64,000 nucleotides of DNA. Source: a virus. Shown piece after piece: positions 1-7,840 of the stretch. A program made the translations under genes and the position numbers. The notes under the pieces were generated by a model. The model ran no database searches, was not told where the DNA came from, and saw only the letters and a program-made list of their open reading frames with translations. The stretch's first letter is position 1, and each line of letters begins with the position of its first letter. The DNA lies in the IMG/VR virus record IMGVR_UViG_3300008113_000012, positions 44,456 through 108,455 of that record. One strand, written 5' to 3'.

Positions 1-824
1 CATTCAAGATTGCAGAAAGCTATTCTGGTGCTGCTGGCACTGGTAAGGCAGCTTCTACAGCCGCTCTAGAAGGTGCAGCTGGTAAGCGTCTAAGCATTCA
101 AATCTTGAAGCAAACTGTAGAAGCTAAGACTCGTAAGTTATCAGCTCGCTGGACTTTCGAATCTGCACAAGATGCACAAGCCCAACAAGGTATTGACATC
201 GAAGCAGAAATCATGGCTGCTCTTGCACAAGAAATCACAGCAGAAATTGATCAAGAAATTATTTCTTCATTAACAACTCTAGCTGGTACACAGAACCAAC
301 AGGCTTATAACCAAGCTGCTGTTTCTGGTACTGCTACTTTCGTTGGTGACGAACATGCTGCTTTAGCAGTTATGATCAACCGTGTTGCTAACACAATCGC
401 CCAACGTACACGTCGTGGCGCTGGTAACTGGGCAGTTGTAAGCCCAACAGCATTGACAATTCTACAATCTGCTACTACAAGCGCATTTGCTCGTACAACA
501 GAAGGTACATTCGAAGCACCTACAAACACTAAGTTTGTTGGTACATTGAACAATGCTATGAAAGTTTATGTTAACACATATGCATCCAACGATACAATTC
601 TTGTTGGTTACAAAGGTGCTAACGAGAGCGATGCAGCAGCATTCTATTGCCCATACATTCCATTGATGAGCAGTGGTGTTGTTCTTGACCCATCAACATT
701 CGAGCCAGTCGTATCATTCATGACACGTTATGGTTATGTTGAGTTGTCAAACACAGCTAGTTCTCTAGGTAACGCAGCTGATTACCTAGGTACAGTTACT
801 ATCAGTAACGCTGTATTCAGCTAA
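1..824 (+). CDS. 23: Major capsid protein gp23, C-terminal part (5' truncated by window edge)
   Basis: This is the hexamer-forming shell protein of the T4-like head. The reading frame is open from base 3, so about 273 C-terminal residues are visible and the start lies left of the window. The segment VEAKTRKLSARWTFESAQD, followed by GIDIEAEIMAALAQEITAEI, matches the well conserved gp23 region that in T4 reads roughly VEAKTRxMKAxW...AQDLQAVHGLDAE. The frame ends in an isolated TAA and a strong terminator follows 29 nt later. The QQGID version is diverged from the usual VHGLD of T4 and cyanophages, which suggests a lineage outside the best-known cyanophage groups (inference). An in-frame ATG-free start near base 105 would be spurious. 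Confidence 0.93.
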   Translation, partial: FKIAESYSGAAGTGKAASTAALEGAAGKRLSIQILKQTVEAKTRKLSARWTFESAQDAQAQQGIDIEAEIMAALAQEITAEIDQEIISSLTTLAGTQNQQAYNQAAVSGTATFVGDEHAALAVMINRVANTIAQRTRRGAGNWAVVSPTALTILQSATTSAFARTTEGTFEAPTNTKFVGTLNNAMKVYVNTYASNDTILVGYKGANESDAAAFYCPYIPLMSSGVVLDPSTFEPVVSFMTRYGYVELSNTASSLGNAADYLGTVTISNAVFS

Positions 825-852
825 TCAACTTACCGCAAGGTACGTTAATTAT

Positions 853-874
853 AAAGGGCTCTTCGGAGCCCTTT
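853..874 (+). terminator. Intrinsic terminator after gp23
   Basis: A perfect 9-bp stem (AAAGGGCTC with GAGCCCTTT) closes a TTCG tetraloop, the classic hyperstable loop, 29 nt after the gp23 stop codon. The T run is short, provided mostly by the 3' arm. It likely ends or trims the abundant gp23 transcript. Confidence 0.85.
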
Positions 875-884
875 CTTACGAACG

Positions 885-892
885 GATAAATA
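885..892 (+). promoter_or_regulatory. T4-type late promoter GATAAATA
   Basis: The octamer GATAAATA matches the T4 late consensus TATAAATA at seven of eight positions. Late octamers are centred near -10, so transcription should start near base 898, leaving an 82-nt leader before the ATG at 980. Confidence 0.7.
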
Positions 893-901
893 TATTGTAT
901 G

Positions 902-958
902 ATTCACACAGGGTGAATTTTATGCGGAAATCCAACCGCGTATGGCCTAGAACGCCAT
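902..958 (+). promoter_or_regulatory. Late mRNA leader with three consecutive hairpins
   Basis: Three short stem-loops follow the predicted late start site one after another: ATTCAC/GTGAAT at 902-918, GCGG/CCGC at 924-939 and ATGGC/GCCAT at 942-958. The ribosome site AAGGAG and the ATG at 980 lie just after the last one, unpaired. The arrangement suggests mRNA stabilisation or protein binding. It does not resemble a tRNA: no T-arm or acceptor stem is present. Confidence 0.5.
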
Positions 959-979
959 GTTTCTTAAGGAGAAAATAAA

Positions 980-1690
980 ATGGGACGTCCTTTACATAAA
1001 AAATATTTTGGTAATACAATTACCCCGTTCAACAACTATGCACAAGGTGGCAACACTGGTGTAGGCGGAGAAGGCGTTGCTAGTGTAACAATCGCAGCAC
1101 CAATCACGGCAGATCTAACAGGAACAATTACTGTTACATTTTCAGCTCCTCAAATTTCAGGCGGCATTACTGCAACAGGTACTGCACAAGTTAACGGCAG
1201 CAATGACCTAACAGGTATTTTGATTACTAATGCTGGTTCTGGTTATACTTCAGTTCCAACATTCACAGTTGCCGACGGTAACGAGACTGCAACTTATACT
1301 AGTGGTTCAGGCGGCGTTACAGTTGCATTGACTAGCGGTGCAAGTGCTCGTCAAAACGCAATTAAATTTGAAGCACAAATTGGTTCAGGTACTGAAGTTA
1401 CTACAGGTGACATTATCAAACAAGTTGGAAATCACAGATTTAGAGTTAGAACAAGTGATGGTACAGAAACATGTAAACTAGTTGCTAGTGCAAATCTTGG
1501 TGTAAACGAAATGAGCATTACTGCTACTGACTCAGCAACTAACACTTATTTTGTAACTAAAATAACTGCCCGCCGTGTACAGCTAACTCAGATTGCAGGC
1601 GGTTCAAACTATGTATACGCAACCGGTGAAAGTGCTCCTTGGAAGTTTGATGCAGCCGCTGGTATCTACGTACAGATTGAAAATCAGTAA
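980..1690 (+). CDS. Virion structural protein, beta-rich (236 aa), next to gp23
   Basis: The start is supported by AAGGAG ten bases upstream. The protein begins MGRPLHKKYFGN, an opening seen in small structural proteins of aquatic T4-like phages, and continues with Gly/Thr/Val-rich beta sequence without charged helices. Residues around 80-100 (ITNAGSGYTSVPTFTVADG) carry the same GSGYT..PT.T motif that recurs in the two giant fibre proteins of this window, for example near 20945-21000 and 29950-30160. It is probably a surface-exposed head or fibre component; the position directly after gp23 would suit a head decoration protein, but this is inference. The exact function is unknown. Confidence 0.6.
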   Translation: MGRPLHKKYFGNTITPFNNYAQGGNTGVGGEGVASVTIAAPITADLTGTITVTFSAPQISGGITATGTAQVNGSNDLTGILITNAGSGYTSVPTFTVADGNETATYTSGSGGVTVALTSGASARQNAIKFEAQIGSGTEVTTGDIIKQVGNHRFRVRTSDGTETCKLVASANLGVNEMSITATDSATNTYFVTKITARRVQLTQIAGGSNYVYATGESAPWKFDAAAGIYVQIENQ

Positions 1691-1696
1691 TTAACA

Positions 1697-1714
1697 TAGG
1701 GACTACGGTCTCTA
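1697..1714 (+). other. Intergenic hairpin with TACG loop
   Basis: TAGGGAC pairs with GTCTCTA (one G-T wobble) around a TACG loop, a UNCG-type tetraloop. It lies between two structural genes, is followed by only three T residues, and could be a weak terminator or an RNA-processing/stability element. Confidence 0.4.
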
Positions 1715-1727
1715 TTTAGGAAAATAA

Positions 1728-2777
1728 ATGAAAGTAGTTAATGTATCCAATGGCGATTATAAACTGATTGTGCAAAGCGGTGGCGAGATCACTTTTAACA
1801 CTGGCAGTCAAACGGGTTTAGTTCGCATCACTGGTGACTTGCTAGTTGAAGGTAATACTACGACTGTACAGTCAGAAACAATGACTGTTAGAGACAACAT
1901 TATTGTTGTCAACGCAGGCGAAACTGGTAACGGTGTTTCATTAACTACTTCTGGTATTACTGTTGACAGAGGAAATTTTTCTGATGCATCATTATTGTTC
2001 GACGAAAGTGTGTCGCACCGCAATGCAGCAGGTAGTGCAACAAATGGTACATTTACATTTGTAAATGATTTAAACGCACTAGTTGGAATTCAGACCTGTA
2101 GTATTAATACCAGAGGTGACAACTTATATTTGATTAATGCGCCAGGATCAGGTTATGTGACTGTTACTGGTACAACAAATTACGAAACTAATATGTTAAG
2201 TTATGCTGCATATTGGCCTACATACCCAACAGGTTCTCCAACTTACAGTGGTCCTATTACTATCGTAGAGGATGATACTATTCCAAACATGAAGGCAGTG
2301 GCAGATTACTTAACTTCTGGATTATACTTCTTTGACGACTGGAGAATTATTGAAGCTAACACTAGTGTGTCAGTTTATGATAGTGCTGGTGGAAATACAT
2401 ACAGACCAACAGGTTACACACCACCTGTTACTAGTAACATTAGTTTTACTGTTGACGGAAATGAAAGAGGAAAATTTACTCCTTTAGGATTAGATGTTGA
2501 TAATATTAACGTTTATACAAATACTATCAATAACGCAACTGCTAATTTAGTACTAACATCAACTGCAACTGATAATATTGTTCAAGTTGATGCAGTCTTA
2601 CAATTAGACGACACTGGGTTAAGTCCAACTGCTGTTACAGGATCAACAAAGATTTATACAGTGAATTCAAATACAACTCCTGCTCCGGGAAAAACCGGTA
2701 TATATTTTACCAACCAAGGTAACTCAGACGAACTAGTTGCTAAGAATAGAGCACTATTGTTTAGCGTACTATTTTAA
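1728..2777 (+). CDS. Tail-fibre-like structural protein (349 aa)
   Basis: An all-beta, Asn/Thr/Val-rich protein. Residues about 35-70 read like the fibre motif G.L.VEGNTTTVQSETM.VRDNIIVVNAGE, which also resembles the shaft repeats of the larger fibres downstream. The C-terminal half ends in a short segment (PGKTGIYFTNQGNSDELV) typical of the terminal region of such structural proteins. No catalytic residues are visible. It starts 37 nt after the previous gene behind AGGAAAATAA and is followed after 9 nt by the next gene, so it is probably cotranscribed with its neighbours. Attachment to the baseplate or to another fibre is likely but the sequence does not say which. Confidence 0.6.
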   Translation: MKVVNVSNGDYKLIVQSGGEITFNTGSQTGLVRITGDLLVEGNTTTVQSETMTVRDNIIVVNAGETGNGVSLTTSGITVDRGNFSDASLLFDESVSHRNAAGSATNGTFTFVNDLNALVGIQTCSINTRGDNLYLINAPGSGYVTVTGTTNYETNMLSYAAYWPTYPTGSPTYSGPITIVEDDTIPNMKAVADYLTSGLYFFDDWRIIEANTSVSVYDSAGGNTYRPTGYTPPVTSNISFTVDGNERGKFTPLGLDVDNINVYTNTINNATANLVLTSTATDNIVQVDAVLQLDDTGLSPTAVTGSTKIYTVNSNTTPAPGKTGIYFTNQGNSDELVAKNRALLFSVLF

Positions 2778-2786
2778 GGAAAGAAC

Positions 2787-3119
2787 ATGGCAATTAAGAA
2801 TACAGCAATTCCAGCAACAACAGATACATCAATTTATACTAGTAGTGGTGTTAACGCTATTACAACTATTATTGTATGCAACACTAATACAACTCCTAGT
2901 ACTGGAGATAGAACACTAACTTTATATGCAGTAGAAAACAATGCAGGTGCTGTAGGTACTCCTGCTACTGGAAATATGATTGTACAAACACTAACAATTC
3001 CTGCCGGAGATACAATTAGTTTTGATCAAGAAAAAATGGTGTTAATTAATAACGATGCTATTTTTGCCTATACTAGCGGAACCGGATTAACAGCAACAGT
3101 AAGCACATTACCGGTATAA
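2787..3119 (+). CDS. Small beta-sandwich virion protein (110 aa), family member A
   Basis: This short all-beta protein belongs to a set of three look-alikes in the window, the others being at 13087 and 32510. Shared features are a length of 108-110 residues, a central N.T....V.L pattern, an IPAG or IPNG/IPPN turn near residue 70, then L.L....I.V and a C-terminal beta strand. Each member follows a fibre-like gene. The ribosome site is AAGGAAAG. A cap, adaptor or trimerising subunit for the preceding fibre would fit the gene order, but no function is established. Confidence 0.55.
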   Translation: MAIKNTAIPATTDTSIYTSSGVNAITTIIVCNTNTTPSTGDRTLTLYAVENNAGAVGTPATGNMIVQTLTIPAGDTISFDQEKMVLINNDAIFAYTSGTGLTATVSTLPV

Positions 3120-3124
3120 TACAC

Positions 3125-3856
3125 ATGAGATTTCTAAAAACACTAACGCTTAATCGTAGAGCAATTTATGATGACAGACTTGCAATTGATACTGCAAGTG
3201 GTGTTATAATGAATACTCCTAATAATCTTTTAATTCCTAAAGGATCTACTGCTGACAGACCAGTTAGTCCTGTTAACGGGATGATTCGTTACAATACTAC
3301 ATTAAACGAGATACCCGGATCACCAGGAACGTATTACGGCGATTTTGAAGTATACCAAGGAAGTTCTTGGAGAGTCGTTAGATTTAAAGAATCTAACGGA
3401 GTTACTCTTCAGGACGCTGGCACCGGAAATGATGTATGGACAACGTTTGGTCCTCTAACTCCTGATCCTTTTGATAATAATTATCAAGCTGAAGTTACAT
3501 GGAACGCAGCTCAGATTGCAAAAAATATAACAGTTATTGTAGAAAACGTTTATCAAATAGGTACAGTAAACTTTGAAATTGTACAAAACCCAACCACTAC
3601 TGGCACAGGTGCTGAGATTACAACAGGTGCATTTGTAGAAGGAACTCAGTATATAATTACCAACGTAGGCGATACTGATTTTACAACATTAGGTGCAAGT
3701 GCCAATACTGTTGGAGTTGTGTTTACTATTCCTGTAGCAGGAGGCACTGGCAACGGCACTACAGGTAAAGTAAGAAAAACAGGAACTTATCTAGAGTTTT
3801 ACACTTTTGTTCCTGACACAAAGAAAGTATACGTTCTCCAAAAGTTTGATCAGTAA
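3125..3856 (+). CDS. Fibre-associated structural protein (243 aa)
   Basis: Residues about 28-60 contain the motif LLIPKGSTADRPVSPVNGMIRYN, shortened here to its core STADRPVSPVNGMIRYNT, which also occurs near the C-termini of the 1268- and 1746-residue fibres (for example GDRPTPVTGMIRFN). A second module, YIITNVGDTDFTTLGASANT near residues 175-195, is a repeated beta motif seen in fibre proteins of aquatic T4-like phages. The gene starts six bases after the previous stop and overlaps no other gene. It is probably a short fibre or a connector between fibre segments. Confidence 0.55.
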   Translation: MRFLKTLTLNRRAIYDDRLAIDTASGVIMNTPNNLLIPKGSTADRPVSPVNGMIRYNTTLNEIPGSPGTYYGDFEVYQGSSWRVVRFKESNGVTLQDAGTGNDVWTTFGPLTPDPFDNNYQAEVTWNAAQIAKNITVIVENVYQIGTVNFEIVQNPTTTGTGAEITTGAFVEGTQYIITNVGDTDFTTLGASANTVGVVFTIPVAGGTGNGTTGKVRKTGTYLEFYTFVPDTKKVYVLQKFDQ

Positions 3857-3862
3857 AACCTC

Positions 3863-3870
3863 GCTAAATA
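3863..3870 (+). promoter_or_regulatory. Late promoter GCTAAATA
   Basis: The octamer GCTAAATA is the CTAAATA-type late box known from T4-like cyanophages. With the start about 13 nt from its first base, transcription begins near 3876 and gives a 12-nt leader containing GGAG before the ATG at 3888. Confidence 0.7.
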
Positions 3871-3887
3871 GTGTAATGGAGCACTAA

Positions 3888-6800
3888 ATGGCAAATGCAT
3901 TAGGTAGAATTTCTGGTCAACTTTTAAAAGATAATCTAACCCGCAGCGGCAATGATTTAAAGTTTGACGAGTTTGGATCAACTGATCCGTTACTAAACCT
4001 TAATGTTACTGGACGTTATATTAGTGTCAACTCAGACACTACATTTAGACCGCTGTTTGTTAACGGCAAAACATTTACATCTAATTTAATATCTTTAGAC
4101 GGACTGCAAGGCTCTTCAAATTTAAAATTAAGTGTCAACGGAAATACAATTGTATCAATACAAGATTTAAATCTTTTTGCAGCTACGCAAGTAAATGCAA
4201 ACATTATTGATACTGATAACATTCGTATCGACGGCAATGTTATATCAACTAAGACTCTTAATACAGTATTAGATATCACCCCAGCTGGCTCATTAGACAT
4301 TTACAACAAGCTAAATGTTACAGGTAATCTATGGGCAAAAGAAACAGCTCCAGGTAACGGTACAGGTAGAATTACTCTAGATGGTAATATTACTTTTGGA
4401 AGTGATGGCGCAGATACTATAAGTTTTGCCGCTGATATTAATACAGATATTAATCCAAATGTAGACGAATTATATAGTATAGGATCTACATCTCAAAAAT
4501 GGGAAGGACTATATACAGCATTAATCAACGGCCAGCAAGTTTCATCTACTAGCATTGCATCTGGCGGAATTGATTTAGCATCTAGACAAGGTAAAATTTG
4601 GTACGTAGCTTCCAATGGATTAGACACTAATGTTGGCGATCATCAGAACGGTGCATTTGCCACCATCAGAGAAGCACTATTAAACGCAACTGCTGGCGAT
4701 ACCGTTTATATCTATCCAGGCACTTATACTGAGATAACCCCGTTAACTATTCCTGTAGGAGTTACAGTTAAAGGTACAGGCATTAGATCAGTCACAGTAG
4801 TTCCAGATGCAACAACTGACACTGAAACAGTATTTTTAATAAACGGTGAGTCAACTATTAGCGACTTAACTGTTAAAGATTTTTATGCACCAGGTTATGC
4901 ATTTGCATTTGCTCCGGGATTTACAGTAACAAGTCGCAGCCCGTATGTACAAAACATAACTGTAATTACCAAAGGTAGTGTAATATCACCAAGTGATCCA
5001 AGAGGTTTTGATGAAGGAGATGCTGGTGGCGGTGCCCGTGTTGATGGTAGTCTAGCAACAGCATCTAGCAAAGAAGCTAGTATGTTATTCCACAGCGTGA
5101 CATTTATTACACCAGGTGTAGATGCGCTGGTAATGACTAACGGTGTACGTGTTGAATGGCTTAACTCTTTTAGTTACTTTGCTAACAGAGGAATATATGC
5201 TACACAAGGCACACTTGGACTTGCAAGTTTAGGTGTTAGATTTGGTGCTGAAATTCGAAGCATTGGATCTGCTAACGTATATGGTAACTACGGAGCCGAA
5301 GCTAACGGCGCAAGTACATTAATGTATTTGATACAGCACAACTTTGCCTATATTGGTGCAGGCAAAGATGTTACTAATGATCCAAGTTTAAATATTGCTG
5401 CTAATGAAACAGTTGAACTTGCAGCAGGTAAAATCTATTATCAAAGTTTAGACAACAAGGGTAATTTTAAAGTTGGAGATGCTTTTGGAGTTAGTTTTGA
5501 TACTGGGCGTGTTACTATTAGCGGAGTGTCTGTCTCAGCTGGCGGAGTAACATCAATTAATTTTGCCGCAGGAACTGACGAAACTGTTATCGACGCTACA
5601 CAAGTAACTGTTAACAATGTTACATTTAGCGATAATCTTATATCAACACTATCAGGTCCTGTTAATTTAGATAGCGGTACTGGTGAAATTAAATTAAATG
5701 CCAATACAGATGTAACAGACAATTTAATTATTGATGGTAATTTTAATATAGATGGACAATTAACAATCGGTAATGCGTACATTGATATCGTTAGATTTGA
5801 AGCACCTGTTGAATTTGATCTACGCCCAGTAACAGATGATGACTACACACTCGGCGGTCCTACAAACAAAAGTTGGGATTTTGTTTATCTTGATACATCG
5901 TATATTGGCAGCTACAAGTTAGAAAATGCAACTATTTCTACACTGCCTACTAATGCAGATGTTGAACTAAGAGCAGATACTACTGGTAAGATTTATGTTC
6001 CTACTAATAATGTAGAGTTCGATAATGACTTAACAGTTGATACTACTACTGCTTTAAAACTTACAATAGTTACAGGCGAGATAACGCAATACGGCGACTA
6101 CTACCAAACTGGAAATACTCTACAAACCGGCAATCGTGAAATAACTAACACTCTAGATGTAACAAATAACATTTATTTTGACAATATAAACATTGTTGAT
6201 AATAGAATTTTTACAACTAATTTAAATGATAGTCTAGAGCTAAGAGCGGCTGGCACAACTGGCAAAGTTATCTTCAATGAAATAACAGAGTTTAGCCAAA
6301 ATGCACTATTTGGAACATTAGAATCTAATGGTTTAGGCAACTCTGGTACTATTACTTCTGATATATTCTCAGACAGTGATATAGAAATTAACGACAACTA
6401 TATTACCACTACAGTTGGTAATAACGATCTTAGACTAGTTCCTAACGGCATTGGAAAATTATTGTTGCCTTTAGATCCTTTAGCAATTGATCAAGCATTA
6501 ACAGTAGAAGATACATCTACGCTAAAGAGCGTTAACATGAACGGGAATTTAGTGCATGTTGGCACTACTAGTCAAACAGGAAATGTAACACAGACTGGTA
6601 ATTTTGATTTATCTAATGACCTAACAGTAACAGGTACTAATGCGTTCTTTACTGATGTTCGTATAATTAACAATAGTATTGCTACTTCAACAGGTAATAA
6701 TAATTTAGAGTTACGTGCTAACGGAACTGGTATTATTAACATTACAGATTTTGCTGCATTTGGTCAAACATTAACAGTTAACGGTATAACTTCTACTACT

Positions 6801-7694
6801 ACTCTTAGTACAGTAACTGGTACTATTACTTCAGATATTTTTACCGACAGCGATATTGAAATTAATGACAACTATATTACCACTACAGTTGGTAATAATA
6901 ATTTAATACTAACTGCAAACGGAACAGGCGGCCTAAGGTTAGAAAAACTTAAATTCAATGCAGGAACACTCAGTACAGAAAGCAATAATGACAGTATTAT
7001 TTTATCAATACCTGCAGGCAATTTACTAATTGACAGTGCAACTGCATTAAAAATTCCTGTTGGAACTACTGTAAATCGTCCTACGCTAACACAAGGTGAA
7101 TTGAGATTTGACACGACTGATAATTTGTTTAGAGGATACAGTGCATCTACAGTTACCTTTGCAGGTGTGTATTCTGCAGATAGATTAACAAAAGTTTTGG
7201 CTCATCCAACTAATAACACTATAGGATTTACTACTAATAATAGTACATCAATGACTGTTAGCTCTACTGGATTTAATATTAATGCCTTAGCTGTAGATAA
7301 CTTGTTATTTAACAACAGTACAATTTCTTCAACAGCTACAAACACAAACATTACTTTAAATTCAAACGGCACTGGCTATGTTAAAATTGGAGATATAGCA
7401 TTAGAAACAAACGAGTTTCTAAACTTAAATGCAACTAATCCATTAATATTACAAAATACTGGAGCAGGTTATATCAAATTTGCTGGCACATATGGACTAG
7501 CAATTCCTTCAGGTGATATTAATTCTAGACCACTATCACCTGAAACAGGAGACTTACGTTGGAACACTGAACTAAGTGAAGCAGAAGTGTTTAACGGAGT
7601 AAACTATCAAGCTCTGTCAGGTAGTGGTGGAGATCTTCTTAGCGCAGAAGAAGTACAAGAAGCAACTAATCTTTGGGCCCTTGTACTAGGCTAA
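3888..7694 (+). CDS. Long tail-fibre protein with pectate-lyase-like helix (1268 aa)
   Basis: The N-terminus LGRISGQLLKDNLTRSGNDL is a conserved virion-attachment motif shared almost residue for residue with the next fibre at 7841. Order of parts: N-terminal head (1-40), beta shaft, a DUF1565/pectate-lyase-like section from about residue 235 (GKIWYVASNGLDTNVGDHQN, then YIYPGTYTE), a ..YY.S.D.KGNFKVGDAFGV knob near 520, then repeated shaft units with the signature N.ITTT..NN.L.L...GTG, and two ..RP....G.LR.NT motifs near the C-terminus. Low charge and Thr/Asn/Gly richness fit a trimeric beta-helical fibre. It binds host surface glycans by inference; no complete polysaccharide-lyase active site could be recognised. 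Paralogous to the 7841 gene. Confidence 0.75.
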   Translation: MANALGRISGQLLKDNLTRSGNDLKFDEFGSTDPLLNLNVTGRYISVNSDTTFRPLFVNGKTFTSNLISLDGLQGSSNLKLSVNGNTIVSIQDLNLFAATQVNANIIDTDNIRIDGNVISTKTLNTVLDITPAGSLDIYNKLNVTGNLWAKETAPGNGTGRITLDGNITFGSDGADTISFAADINTDINPNVDELYSIGSTSQKWEGLYTALINGQQVSSTSIASGGIDLASRQGKIWYVASNGLDTNVGDHQNGAFATIREALLNATAGDTVYIYPGTYTEITPLTIPVGVTVKGTGIRSVTVVPDATTDTETVFLINGESTISDLTVKDFYAPGYAFAFAPGFTVTSRSPYVQNITVITKGSVISPSDPRGFDEGDAGGGARVDGSLATASSKEASMLFHSVTFITPGVDALVMTNGVRVEWLNSFSYFANRGIYATQGTLGLASLGVRFGAEIRSIGSANVYGNYGAEANGASTLMYLIQHNFAYIGAGKDVTNDPSLNIAANETVELAAGKIYYQSLDNKGNFKVGDAFGVSFDTGRVTISGVSVSAGGVTSINFAAGTDETVIDATQVTVNNVTFSDNLISTLSGPVNLDSGTGEIKLNANTDVTDNLIIDGNFNIDGQLTIGNAYIDIVRFEAPVEFDLRPVTDDDYTLGGPTNKSWDFVYLDTSYIGSYKLENATISTLPTNADVELRADTTGKIYVPTNNVEFDNDLTVDTTTALKLTIVTGEITQYGDYYQTGNTLQTGNREITNTLDVTNNIYFDNINIVDNRIFTTNLNDSLELRAAGTTGKVIFNEITEFSQNALFGTLESNGLGNSGTITSDIFSDSDIEINDNYITTTVGNNDLRLVPNGIGKLLLPLDPLAIDQALTVEDTSTLKSVNMNGNLVHVGTTSQTGNVTQTGNFDLSNDLTVTGTNAFFTDVRIINNSIATSTGNNNLELRANGTGIINITDFAAFGQTLTVNGITSTTTLSTVTGTITSDIFTDSDIEINDNYITTTVGNNNLILTANGTGGLRLEKLKFNAGTLSTESNNDSIILSIPAGNLLIDSATALKIPVGTTVNRPTLTQGELRFDTTDNLFRGYSASTVTFAGVYSADRLTKVLAHPTNNTIGFTTNNSTSMTVSSTGFNINALAVDNLLFNNSTISSTATNTNITLNSNGTGYVKIGDIALETNEFLNLNATNPLILQNTGAGYIKFAGTYGLAIPSGDINSRPLSPETGDLRWNTELSEAEVFNGVNYQALSGSGGDLLSAEEVQEATNLWALVLG
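6393..6898 (+). repeat. 32-bp direct repeat inside the fibre shaft
   Basis: Bases 6393-6424 and 6867-6898 are identical over 32 bp (beginning GACAACTATATTACCACTAC). They code for the same shaft signature and show recent duplication or recombination of shaft units within one gene. Confidence 0.85.
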
Positions 7695-7705
7695 AACTCA
7701 AAACG

Positions 7706-7713
7706 GCTAAATA
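7706..7713 (+). promoter_or_regulatory. Late promoter GCTAAATA
   Basis: Same octamer as at 3863. The predicted start near 7719 leaves a 122-nt structured leader before the ATG at 7841, the longest leader in the fibre block. Confidence 0.7.
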
Positions 7714-7718
7714 CTACT

Positions 7719-7840
7719 GATTACAAGAAATGGCATTTCTTGTATGGTTAAACTGTGGTAAACCAGCAAAGAGCCCTCAGGGATGCAGACTCAAGTCTAA
7801 ACTAGGTTAACCGTGAAACACGGGGTCTAAAGGAGCGCAC
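7719..7840 (+). promoter_or_regulatory. Structured 122-nt leader of the 1746-aa fibre gene
   Basis: The leader opens with a perfect 10-bp hairpin (7722-7744, TACAAGAAAT with ATTTCTTGTA, loop GGC) three bases from the predicted RNA start. Smaller hairpins follow at 7787-7798 (AGAC/GTCT) and 7811-7823 (CCGTG/CACGG), and GGTTAA at 7746-7751 can pair with TTAACC at 7807-7812 to close the middle part. The ribosome site AAGGAG at 7830-7835 stays free. This is an untranslated structured RNA of unknown role; a group I intron or tRNA is not supported. Confidence 0.5.

Noticed and set aside
3888-7694. Active polysaccharide lyase function for the fibre
   Set aside because: Only the beta-helix pattern is visible; no convincing catalytic Asp/Arg set could be read, so the call stays at fibre/adhesin.
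7719-7840. Group I intron or tRNA in the structured leader
   Set aside because: Too short for an intron, no catalytic core pairings, no T-arm or acceptor stem.
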